The position numbers and the translations under genes are program-made. Source: Thuidium tamariscinum (lineage: Eukaryota > Streptophyta > Bryopsida > Hypnales > Thuidiaceae). From it: 64,000 nucleotides of DNA. Location of the stretch: positions 3,782,001-3,846,000 of the forward strand of contig OX344750.2 of assembly GCA_947034885.2 (NCBI GenBank), written 5' to 3'. Positions 1-12,217 of the stretch are shown here, piece by piece (within the stretch, counting starts at the first letter, position 1; each line of letters opens with the position of its first letter). The notes beneath the pieces were generated by a model that saw nothing but the letters and a program-made list of their open reading frames with translations, was not told the DNA's origin and did no database searches.

Positions 1-3000
1 GGGATAGTACAGCACAACACAATGAAACAGCAGGGAACAACATACATCTTTGACTGAGCCAAGAGCATCAAGAAGAGCAGTTTCCGAAGGAAAAATGGGT
101 AGACTGAAGACAATGCCAAAGCATGTTGAGGTAGGGAGAAGTAACATACGAATGATAAGTTTTGTAACTGCGTGATGATTCAGATTCCAGTAGATAAAGA
201 AACGGTCCCGCTAATGCACCATAGCGGTCCTCCCACTTAGCTTCTCTGTGTCCTACCCCCTGCAAGCACCGCTAAGTGTGAAACAACAAGCTATGTACTT
301 ATGTCACCTAGAAGAACACTTTGATAAACACGTTTCTTGAAATTCAGTCAAAATTGCAAGAGTATTCCTGCACACAACTCTGGTTCAAAAGTACAAGATT
401 TTACACGTTAGATTGTAAGAATGTAGATATAAACTCACTCAACAAATGGTTACTTATCCATGACAAAAGATTGGAAGCTTTAAGCCAAAGTTCACCGATA
501 TTAAGGTAGGCTATTTATTTGTTTTGTTTGTTACATTGAGATTTCCTGGACTATGCATTTGCTGAATGCATTCTTTATGCAAAGCACTGTTTTCATTATC
601 GTCAGAGGCATTGTCATATCCTGTATGGGAATCGTTTATTACATTCTTGCTCTTCACAATCTGCACGTTTTCGGAGGCTAGTTCACTCAACATGAATATA
701 CAGGAAATTATAGTTTAACTTTGAAATAGCGAACTCAACTGAGAGAAGCACAACTTTCATAACAGCTCACCACAACCAAGAATAATATAAAAAATAACAA
801 TGCCTTCAAAGTGGTACCGTAACATCCCCAAAAAGCAGAAAGAAAAGAAGACCAAAACAAACTACTAGGGAGACACTAGTTGCTCTCAGCACTTGGTTCA
901 TATGCGCGCATAGGCCCAATTTAGATGCACCTGAACATATTCAATCCTCAAAGTGTGACTTCACTAATTCAATATTTATAATTTCATGTATAAACATTCT
1001 ATATCATGTACTGCCCCCTCGAAAAAGAACTACAGAGAGGAATTTATTGATTTAGGTGAAGTACAGGAGAATAATGTCCGCTAGGATCAACGTCGCTTAC
1101 TACATTAGAATGCCAAAGGTTTGTTACAAGAAGCCTCTGCTTCAAGTTTCTGATAGATTCAGGCCTTATTTGACAATTAAGAGCTTAGCATCGCCGAAGA
1201 CTAAATTTCAAACGAAACGAATGGGAACAGAGACGACAGATTATTTCGAAGAGAGTCCGAAGACCTGTATCAATCAGGTACATTTTTTTCAGCCAGACGT
1301 CACGCTTCCAGAAAAAACATCACTCACCAGTTCAAAGAAGTAAAACGTGACCATCCCCCTCGTTCTGCCAAAGGGAGACACTAGTATCCACAAACTACCA
1401 ACAGCCTTACCAGGTGATCTCCCCTAAACAAATGCCATAATGCGTTTGCAATTCGTCCAGCTATCGCATATAACTGACAAATGACACTGAATCTCCACAA
1501 TGAAAACTATCAGCATCAGAAAGCTTGCAGAATGTGACCATACCTTCCAGGAGAGAACTGACAATTGACCATCAAAATCTGGAGAGTCCCAAGGTCGAAA
1601 TGCGGAATCAGTAGCGTCTTCATTTGAGCTTCCAGCAAACACCTCAACAACTTGCATGATCCGATGATATCGTGCAGGAGAGAATTGGAACCCAAGGGAC
1701 TCCAACCTAAATGCCACCCTTGTAGTTGGGTATTTCGGGTGTGGCACACAAATCTGGGTCACCCAATCTAGATTTATCAATACGTATATTGCTTAAGTTC
1801 ACATGACGTAAACGACCCTTTAAAATGCAACTCAAATCAAAATAGACATATTGACTCTTGTACGGAAGAAGAAACGAGCACGTTATGTATTGCACAGAAC
1901 AAACGCGCTAGAACTCTTAGGTTAAATGACATCGGCTTCAATAACAAATGCATGAAATCATCAACAACATAAATGCCAAGCCATCTAATGAAGCCTTCAG
2001 TGCAACTAAAAGTGCCATGTACATGTTCATCAAATAAATGCAGAAGTCACCTGCTCAAGAGCAACCGTGATTCCAGTTTTCTCTAGCATGGGCAGGAAGA
2101 ATAAACCTTCGTCACCTATGTCAAAGACTTCTTTGGCCTTGCCTTGAGTTTGACTGGCACAAACCTCTAGGATATCATTTCTAGAACCTCCTTTCTCTCC
2201 AAAATCACTATTGCCACCATCATGACGCAAATCACAATTTGTAAGCTGAAGCCTTCCAGTTGCAGTATTCAAATCATAACGCTTTCGCCAATCAAAATCA
2301 CCATCTACTAAGAAGGCAGAGACGTCTTTCAGACCAATTCGGAAACGCATATACAGTTGATTTTCTTCGGAGTCATCAACAGTGTCATCCGCCTACAAGA
2401 AACAAAAATTCGATCGCTTAAAAAACACGATAAGCGCGAGCAACATCTTCGGGAAGAAACGAAAATCCCAGTCCAAGAAACCTTTTTACAAGATAATACA
2501 CAACATTTCAATGGCCAATAATCACGTACATTCAATAACAATAACGCCTGTCTCGAAGAGCGAGAATTTACGAAACAAAAATCGCGAATTACTCGCGAGG
2601 AGTTTGAGATTCCACGACCTCAGGTTTATCAACGATCAATCTGACAAATAGCCAAATGACTGACCGACTTAAACTTCAGGTAGATCGCACTTACTGGTAA
2701 AGTGTTCATGCTGAAATAACCCAAGTCAAGGAACATTTTGCATTGCTGCTGACCATCAGGGTAAAAATCTGTCGGTATGGTAAGTTTGGGAGCAGCAATA
2801 TCTAAGTCCAATAAAAACCTGGACGAACACTCACGTCAACCCACGGGTGCGCATGGAACAAATATATAGGAATATTCATCACAACATGCTTTTCAACTTC
2901 ATGATATACAATTAATTTGATTACTTCCATTCGAAGTGAATTATCAGAACCGGGTGGATTATCCCAAGGGGCCGCATCAAAAAGATCATATAGAGTGAGA

Positions 3001-6000
3001 CAAACTGCAAGTGTGACCGATCACATAATTTCTAGAAAATTCAGTTCGTTTCCTATAACTTCGCCAACCTCCAAGTACGATCAAACTTAAGATGATAGCT
3101 TCGGAAATATTTTTCTTACTTGGGCTTGTTTTTCAGGGCATCGTTCAATTGTTGCTGGGCATTCTTTGAGACTTCATTCACAGTTGACTGCACGTTTCAA
3201 GAACACCTACATAAGTCACAAGCACAAAATACTAGGAACTGAAAGACACATCTAAACACAATAGAAATAAACCTGAATTACTATTATTATTACTGAAAAA
3301 ATGAGCCATGTAGAGGTGAAGATAGTGTCATATTTAGAATGAACCAACGACTGACAACTATATATGCAGAGACAACCACGAACCTGCAAAGCTGCTGCTG
3401 TCTGAAGAGCAACATCTCGGCTTACAGCTTCTTTGCTGGAGAAGAACTGAGTAATCCTTTTTATGCTTTGCATCCACACCTGTAAATAATTGATATATAC
3501 AAAATTATAACTGGACGGCCATCATGAGCTAGATACAGGAAACACTGCATTCCGAGAGATATGGTTTAATACTCTGTTTGAAATATGGCCTGTCACCAAA
3601 TACCTGGAGAAGTACACTAACAATTAGAACGTTTACAAAAAAGTCTTCCGGTTAAGGAGAATAGTACAAGGTTAGAAAAGTGAGAGAACCTACAGTCACA
3701 TAGCAAGGAGCAGCCTTAGCCTCCAACGACCAATCCAGTTGTTTATCCCACGGGCTCAGTGTAAAAGTCCCATACAAAGATTTCTCTTCATGGGCACTCT
3801 GCGATTTAATAGCAGGATCAGAATACTAAGCTATGTGTTAGAAAATCGTGAATAAGATTTATTATCGACAACTTCACATTGCAAGCTGAGTTCCTTCAAA
3901 TAACTCAAATGGGCATCAGTATTCAACGGAGGTCTCAACAACATGAAATGCACCAACAAATCTATAACCCGATAACTTTTATATCAAAGAATACAAAACA
4001 AAAACTCACTAACACCCGCCTAATTGATTAGACAAAATAGACGGAATAGGCTTGTTTATGTTAGTACCTCTCCAAGTAGTCCTTCTGGAGTAGTTATCTT
4101 AAAGGAATTTAGTCCAACATTGAAGATCTTAGTTGTAGGATAGACTTTTATCCCACATCCAAGGCCTTCAGCTGTCAGCTCTAGGATACTTTCTCCACTC
4201 GCTGATAACAGTTTTGTTCCGTTGTGCCTCATTTGAACCTCCAAGAGAGTATGAAGCATGTTAGGTTCTTCCCCCCCAGGAACAATGGAAGACGATTTGC
4301 CTTCTTCATAACCGATGAGGTGATTAACTCTTCTCCAATCCTCATCTGTAAATTCTTTGCTACCAGCGTCATCCCCATCACCACCACCCCTGCTTGCAGG
4401 AGATCACACTTAGCAAAATAACAGTGTCGAGTATCTAGAATTAAAAAATAGTTTCAAACCATATAAACGATATGTAGAGTAGAACGATGGACTTCGCACA
4501 AAAACAAACTAGCTACATATTTGAGGATTGAAGAGTAAACAACATATTTCACAACACTGCTGCACAATTGTACAAAATGGTTTCGAGCAAAGAGTTTTTG
4601 TAGAAATTTATCATAACCCAAAAAAATTCTAGTGTTCCAAATCAAAAAGACGAGACTGGATCGATCCAGAATACATTAAAATAAAATAAAAATTCTGTCA
4701 AATAATGAGATTACCACGACACTCACCATCCAAATGACCACCAGCTTTGCTTAGCTTGTCGTACTTCTTGACCCTTTTTCCTCTCCTGATCAACAAATGC
4801 GTGAGCCAACATTCTGAAGGCACCAAGAATGTGAAAAGATTAGATTCAAATTGACATGATGACCAAGTCAACTGGTAGGATAGAAACAACGAGAAGATTT
4901 TTGGAAAGCACAAAATCCAGCAGACAGAACGCACGTGAGCACTGTATCAAAAATAAAAATAAAAATGTTCCGATTGTCAATTTAGCATATGTATATGATT
5001 CATTTACCTCCATTGAATAATAATCTCAGAATCGAGCTGGCGATCCATTTCCTTAATTTCCTTGTTGTCATTGACAGAGGCGGCATTTGGATTCGTTTGA
5101 AGAGCCTCGATGTATTTTGAAACATACTTTTTGCGCATTCTCGCGTATTCCAAGATTTTGCGCCAAGAAAGGTTGCCGCTAGAGAAAGAAAGTGACAAGG
5201 ACTTCGTCAAAACTGATTATTTGCATGAACTCTAGATCAAATCATGCTTGAGCTTGTACAGTCAATGTTTTGTCGACGGTCACCGCTTAAAAACAGTGAG
5301 AACCAAAAACAGTAACAATATTCAGCGATTGGATCTACATACTTCTTTTCCAATGACAAATACTATTGACAATGGACAAGAATAAAATGTGAAAATGCAT
5401 GAATGCGGGCACACCTGGCTTTCTTTCGGTCCTCTGATACAGCAGTATATACATAATGCCACCACCCCTTTCTGTCTTCCAAAACACTTCTAGTTGGACG
5501 GTAGTGAGCATATTGCACATGTTTACTAAAGGTTGAAATGTTCTCAGCCAGTTTCAAAGCATCTCGATATTGTTTCTGCATTATCAGAGCAACATTCGAA
5601 CAGTTCAGTCAATCTATTGATGCCCGCACCTGAGATATGATTTAGTTTTTTGAAGAGTTCCTGTTCGCGACTTCAAAAATATTATTCGATAAGATGAAGG
5701 CTTTAGGCTGGTATTCTATGACCATAAATTTGACATCAGCCATAAGGAATGCACAGAAACTTCCTACCTCGGTCAAGCTGATCGTGACATCATCCAGCAC
5801 AGCAATAGCTTTTTGAAAAGGGATATCTGGACTGCGCTTGTCCTTTTGTCCGAGTTTGAAATAACTCGCAGTCCCACCTACAGGCTCAAGCACATAGGAA
5901 TGGTCCTCTATCCATGCAGGCTTCTCTCCCTTGTAAGCAGATGGCTCTTCCTGAATTCCTGGTAAAAACACCTAGCACAACAAATGGATTCAGGTCACCT

Positions 6001-9000
6001 TTACATCCCTGTTTGACCCGAGCTCATTTTGTTTTTCTATCATTAAATTTCTGAGTGATGTTCATATTTTTATTTCTTATTTCTTATGTCGATCATAACT
6101 GTTGCCGTAGGTAGAAAACTCTAGTGCATCTGAGTAAATCAAACTTGGCATCCCTCTTTCAAATGTCCAAAGGCATTGAGTAGAAAAGATTGATTCTCTT
6201 ATCCAAAATCCAACATTTGTCATGCTGGTCTCAGAGATTTAGGAGCGTAAATATGCGGACAACACACAGCAATTTCCTCGAGACTGAATCAAGCAAAATG
6301 GTAAGTACCTTATTCCAATCTTCCGGTACCAGCTCTTGCCAAGGTTTTTCCGTGGGCCAAGGTTTGGTATCTGAATCGAAATACAAGGACAACCGATTCA
6401 GCTCCCCAGACTGCATGACCACAGCAAGATCAGCTGATATTGCAATCACCAAAGGCAATGAAACAAAAAAATCATAATATGCGCCCGCTTCTGCAAACGA
6501 AATGACTCTTTCGTAATGCAACAGCTTCTTCATAAGCACCACAAAAATAATATAAATCACAAGATGGGCTACTTGCCTTCGGTATACGCCCAAATGCGCC
6601 ACCAGTGACAAAAGTCTCTTTGCCGTCTTCATCCACAGCGACAGCAGCTAGCTTAGCAAGTGTTAAGCCCGCAGAAAAAGGATGCCCAGTATTGCTACAA
6701 GAAAAGAAATGAAGACATCTTAATATAGCACACCTAACAGGAAATAGTTCAGAAGAATTCCCGCTTACGCACCTGATTAGAAACGCTAAAATTCTTCATA
6801 TGCTAGAGCACTACACTTCATCATATTGAACAGAGGGAAAACAGCTCATAAGTCATGCAATTTTGAACATCATGTAAGCAGCATTATGATATTTAGCGTT
6901 TCCAAAATGCAGAACTGGTCTAATTCTCTGAATCTGCTGAAGAAAGTGTTAGATGTATGAACGATTCTGCACCTCACTTCATCTTCATATCGAATGTGGA
7001 TGTTCGTAATGGATAGCTTCAGGTTGGCTATGACAGTGCAGATTAATGATCCCAGCCATGAGGTATTGCTCTGAAACCAACAGCCTTGTGTTTCAATTCC
7101 GACTCAGGTATGTGATAGACTAACAGACCACTTGAGTCATAGGCAACAGAATAACTCCAATGAAGATACAAACTACGACCAACTTGACTAATAGCTTTCA
7201 CAAAAGGTCACAGAGATGAGCCTGTAAGAAAAATAAAAGAATAATGGCATTGGTAAAGAGATGGAGTATTAAAATAACGCAGGAGAGGACAATGACTACG
7301 ACCCAAAATAAAAGAGAATGGTTGATAATTCACCGCTTCTTCAACTTTCTTTCTATTCTCTGCCCTGATATTCACAAGTTTCTCTTCCTGTTCCTGTGGG
7401 CCCCACCGAGTACATCAGTGGAAAATCCCTCTTCACATTCATGCTGTCTAGGTTTTAGCCGCTCAAACAAACAATCAGATAGCAAAATTAAGGTTGAGAC
7501 CGGGCATTAAAAAAAAGGCACTGTACGCATGTATTCCACAAAGTTCATATGTTTCTCTCTGAAAGTCCAGAGCCAGACTAAAAATATCTGAGATTCATAT
7601 CAGCATGATATTCAAAGGTTCTATTGCAAGCATGACAGTGTTCCTCGAAGTAAAACCATGTCCTAAACATCTACTGGTCAAGTGTATGTAATCTTCATAA
7701 CATAGAGCGATTGCGAGCTTCAAAAAGTCTGCATAACCTATTCATCGACTATTACAGCAATTCTTCCTAGAAAACCAATCCACACGACAGATGAAATGAA
7801 CTTACCCTCACTCGTCGATTCTTTGCTTCTTGTACTGAATCAGAGTCACCTCCTTCCACGTTTGTTGCAGGCTCAGCTAGTATAAAAATGCGATCAAGTT
7901 CAACTACCACCGGTTCTTGTCCAAGGCGGCTCCACGGGATCTAAGATTTAAAACAGAGATACAACTTGAAAAAAAACATAGAATAAGGACTAATCTTAAG
8001 ATTCCCTGCTTGAATGCATAGTATATGTAGATCAAAATAAGCAACTTCCTACGGTCATAACCAACTCTAGAGCAAACTATAGGATATCGCTGTCCTAGTA
8101 GCTGATAACATATATAGAATAAGACAAGAGCATTATTCGCAACAAACTATGTTGCAGTCTTACCCCAAAAGCCAGGATATGCGAAATCTTACTACGGCAT
8201 TTCTCAGAGCAACACAAAGCTATACCACACCTTTAATTTCACGGACCCAAGAAACCCAGCCTTGACTTTGATTGGCAGCTTGAGGGCGTTGAGAGCCTCC
8301 GGCTTCAGCTGCATGTTTTTGAGCTCCACATCTCCTGTATGCAGATTCAAGAGCAAGAAGCACCTGTTAAAATCGCCAAGGGCAGCTGTGTAGTCGGGTG
8401 AATCAGACTATAATAAAAATAAATGCAAGTTTCGATAAACTGAAGGCCCACATATGCGCAAACCTCAACGTCCTTGATCAGTATTGTGAATATTCAAGAA
8501 GCCATTGAAACAATGTTGATAATTCAGAAAATCCTATGCTCTATGGTTACCAGTACAGTACAGTACAATAATAAGCCTGGTGGTTAGAATCATCTCAGTT
8601 GGATGCACGTGCATCGTCCTGAACAACCAGGGTTTAAGGGTTTAATATAACAGGTTGATGAAAAGAACTGGGACAAAAATCCACAGCTGCCTTATTACGG
8701 TGACACTAAATCCTTCCAGAAAATTCTAGTCATCGGCACTTCGAAATCATTAAGCATTGTAAGTATAGCGTTACAGCTGCTAAACCTTACAAAGCTTTCT
8801 CGCTTCTCGCATTCTAAGCAGCCGCAGCAAATAGCTCCGCGATAAAAAAAAAAAGCAAATAAATACACAAACCCCGCGAATTCCAACTGAATTCCTCAAT
8901 CGATCGAACCTCACAGATCATCCAACAATTCAACGCCCTAAATGGTTCAACTGCTAAAACGCGAGGCAATGAAGGTGACAACTAACCTTGCCAGACGAAG

Positions 9001-9083
9001 ACTTTGAGCGCTTCCTTGGAGAGTCCCAGCACATAAGGGCCCAGGTACTTCTCCAAGTAAAACGCTAACTGCTCTTCCAACAT
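1..9083 (-). CDS. VPS13-type intermembrane lipid-transfer protein, 5' part (3' end outside window)
   Basis: Bulk lipid-transfer protein of the VPS13/chorein family, which acts at membrane contact sites. Exons I traced (all -): 8987-9083, 8231-8334, 7806-7940, 7334-7393, 6973-7070, 6577-6694, 6309-6410, 5768-5971, 5415-5575, 5008-5178, 4727-4813, 4068-4389, 3694-3798, 3384-3479, 3120-3187, 2695-2818, 2051-2392, 1544-1753, 150-259, 46-103. They join to 2772 nt (924 codons) in one frame. The start at 9083 gives MLEEQLAFYLEKYLG, the chorein N-terminus; then PWSRLGQEPVVVELD, NIHIRYEDEVSNTGHPF, TLAKLAAVAVDEDG, QSWWSFGW, DLDIAAPKLTIP and, near residues 870-905, the PH-like LAGPFLYLLESESS, all hallmarks of plant VPS13. 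The gene continues past base 1. Intron 6411-6576 has a GC donor (GCAAGT); the others are GT-AG. Family certain; individual exon edges are hand calls. Confidence 0.9.
260..1543 (-). other. Large VPS13 intron
   Basis: The longest intron traced in the VPS13 gene, about 1.3 kb, between the exon ending in LSVLSWK and the exon starting GVGHREAKWED. It is AT-rich and I see no nested gene. Short open frames here, such as one near 1056-1343 on the plus strand, show no family motifs. Confidence 0.7.
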
Positions 9084-9890
9084 CGTGTCTCCCTCACAGC
9101 TCACTCCTCACCCCATCCATGGAATTCCGTCCGCCACAACTCCTCAATGACCAGGACCTCGATCTCAATTAAAAAAAACGCACTGCAGATCATTACACAA
9201 ACAGGCCGATATTAATTACGGAATCATCGATTAATAAACCATTAGCATCACTCGATCCCGGGTTAATTTCACAGCAAATTGCGGCACTGATTAGGCCATC
9301 TCTCCACCGATTCGGCCAATTGTGAGCTCCACAGAATGCGAAGTGAGCGACAGATGGAGATTGAGAGCTGTGAACGGCAGAATGGATGGCATAATTCCGA
9401 CAGAGTCGTCGTATTGGAATCTGCGGGGAAGAGAGAAAATAGGGATGGCAGGGCCTCTGCCCTGAAAACAACCGAATCAAAACATCGCCGGCATTCAAAA
9501 GGTGAGTTTACTGAACTCTTAAGTTAAGCTTAGAGAGGAGAGAGGTGACTGGGCACGAGGACCACGTGTTGGGCCCGCAGGCGACGGGGAATATTTTTAT
9601 GGAATAGCTGGCAAACTGGGTGGTGGCGAATGGCGTAGAGGCGCCCTTCTTCAAGTTCGGAGCCTTCCATATAAGGAAACTGCACCCACTCAGTTGCCCG
9701 CGTCCAAATAAGCAATCGAGTTTTATTACTATTGTTAAATTGGCTAATTTTATTTTATAGTGGATCGTATTGGAAGTTAAAAGGATATTCTATATTTCTT
9801 GACAATGTATTAGTTGTTCTTGTAATTTTTTAACAAAATTTCTTAGGATATCAAACTATATAATCAATGCTATAAAAGATGAAAAAGATA
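9084..9890. promoter_or_regulatory. Upstream region of the VPS13 gene
   Basis: Gene-free, moderately GC-rich DNA upstream of the VPS13 start, expected to hold its 5' leader and promoter. A CACGTG G-box (a palindrome) lies near 9563. A weak TATA-like stretch on the minus strand lies near 9668-9676. No transcription start can be placed from sequence alone. Confidence 0.4.
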
Positions 9891-9899
9891 TAAGAAGGA

Positions 9900-10420
9900 A
9901 GCAACCTTCATGTGGTCTGTATTCTACAATGCAGTAGCAGTTCATTTATGGCAGGCTCGCATTAACCCTAGGTTGATATCAGATGCAATTGTTGTTCACT
10001 AGGATATGATGAAACCCCCATCTATAGGTTTTATAAACACCCAAAAGCTCAAGAAATATGGGAATATATTGGATCCATAATACACTAGGTTCGTGGAATT
10101 CAACTAGTGATGGGTCCACATATGCAGTTTAGCCCTCTCCAATGCATTTTTGGATCAATACTCCCTCGAAGATTTTGCAACATTAAGAATATCTGGTCAC
10201 TCTTACGAGAAGCCTCACGTATTCTGGCTTATTTGAATTGTGAGGAACTATAAAGTTTTTTTCCGATCCAATTGGCCTTTGGACTTGGTGCAACATACTT
10301 TGTGGAACACTTTGCTAGATGCGGGACGAGCAGCCCAATTGAAGGCACGACAAGCTTCAAGGAATCGATTTGACTACTTTGAAGCCATTTGGCTCAAATT
10401 TGATCAAGTTTGACTCAAAT
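9900..10420 (+). mobile_element. Decayed LINE 3' fragment (zinc-binding reverse transcriptase tail)
   Basis: Conceptual translation with stops and at least one frame change gives CGYDETPIYRFYKHPKAQEI, resembling the Cys...His...Cys pattern with 'CPxAxxVW' found downstream of the reverse transcriptase in plant LINEs (zf-RVT). It is followed by WSLLREASRIL and, in another frame, LWNTLLDAGRAAQLKA, which resembles the Trp-rich tail of the same elements. Stops and frameshifts show it is inactive. I see no complete RT or endonuclease domain in this window. Call rests on motif resemblance only. Confidence 0.4.
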
Positions 10421-12217
10421 CCAACATCATTGCATCCCGGAACGACATGTCCATTACCATAGTTGGAACTAAGAGGGTCCTTCTCCCTATACTTTTTAGT
10501 AGGTTTTAGTTATATTCTTTTCTTTTTATGTTCATTATCTCTTCTTTAGTAAAAGAGAAAATGACATATCAATAATAAAATTTTCAATGATTGTAATAAA
10601 CTTAAATGAAAATTTTAGTTCTTAAGAATAATGAATAGATGATATGTTTTCAAATCTAATATTGGTCATACCATATAATAGAGTATAATTTTTGATATGC
10701 AAATAAACTATTTTCTTTCTACCAATCACATAAGCATTCATATATAAAAGAAGTTGAACATGGAATTAATAATTCTTTGATTGTAAGGACTACGTTTATA
10801 TTGCATTAAATCTCTTCACAATAAATTCTCATTAACATTCAAATTTCTACAAAGGTGATGATAGACATTGTTGGATATATAAAAAAAGATAACTTAAAAA
10901 ATGTTGATGGGTTTTTTTATAGATTTATTCTTTATACTCCTAAAAAACAAAAAATATTCAACTACTCCTTTTGTAAAAAATTCCCTACAAATGTAATAAA
11001 TAAATAAAATTCAAAGTTTGTATAATTATCTCATGTTGAATTGTTCATAACTTCACACATTTGGACAACTATACTAAAATCCAAGGTTCAAATAAGAAAT
11101 AATTATGTTTTTGTTAGATTTTGGAAGTTAAATGCTTCTCCATTGTATTGACAAAACTTGATTCCATTATTATCTAGGTATCAAAATTGATTAATTGAAA
11201 AATCCATCATGTTATATAAATTTGGTTTTCATTCATTGAAGTTCATTTTCAAATTTAAATGAGAACATAAAAATGATTCATTTGGTACCTTTTCAAAATA
11301 AACATGTAAAAAATTTTATTTTTAAAATTTGAAATCTTTTCAAACAAGTTTTATTTGTCAACATTGCTTATACTAAATAATCAAACTAAAAACTAATCAT
11401 AGATTGATATATGATTAAACTAATTCATCTCAAATTTGATTGGATACATATTTCCATATTTTTTAATGTTTAATATTGATTATAAATTAGATTCATGTTG
11501 TTTCTATATTAAGAGATTGTAAGAATAAATGTAATACATGCAAGAAATGAAATTTTTTTATATGGACAATATCTCCCTACACATTTTAAGTGGTAGAAGA
11601 ATTTGTATGGTTCCAAAAATATGTCCCTTATTTATTGTTAACATATATTTAACAAGACCTAGATGTTGGTAGATCATCATATGGTGAAAGATATTAGACC
11701 CATGTATATGACAAGTAGTAGGCGAAAGACGATACAGGAATTTGATTATTACCATAAACTTCCATCCAACTAACATGCATTGGATTTACCAAACTCTGCA
11801 TGTGTAATGCACCACCTGTAGTCACATTGCTGCACCTTTAGAAACCTGTATCGGCATCAACATAGACACACGATGCAAGGATCTCAATTTAGCAAATGCT
11901 TTGAATAAGGTCGGTCAATTCAATTTCCATTTCTAGGAATTTGAATACGAATTTATACCCGTTACTGCCTCAAGACAGACAAATGTTCTTCTGTCCACGA
12001 ATCAGAAATTCTAAAGCAGACACAACTTCACCTTTCAAAGCTGCAGCCTGCAAGATATTCACCTAAACATAAAGTGGTATGTCTCGTCTGTACAAACAAG
12101 GCTTTTCTAGCTACAAAACTGCACAAATGTTGACTTTCAGCCAAGAATGAGCTGAGAAGGTAACAAAAGTCTCCGAAAAAAAAGTTCCTAGAAAAAAATT
12201 GAGTCCAGGAATTAGAG
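10421..12217. other. AT-rich intergenic region, no gene seen
   Basis: About 1.8 kb of AT-rich DNA with frequent stops in all frames. I see no recognisable protein motif, RNA gene or clear inverted-repeat element. The last 200 bases (12000-12217) are less AT-rich and probably include the 3' UTR of the TDP2-like gene. Confidence 0.5.
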
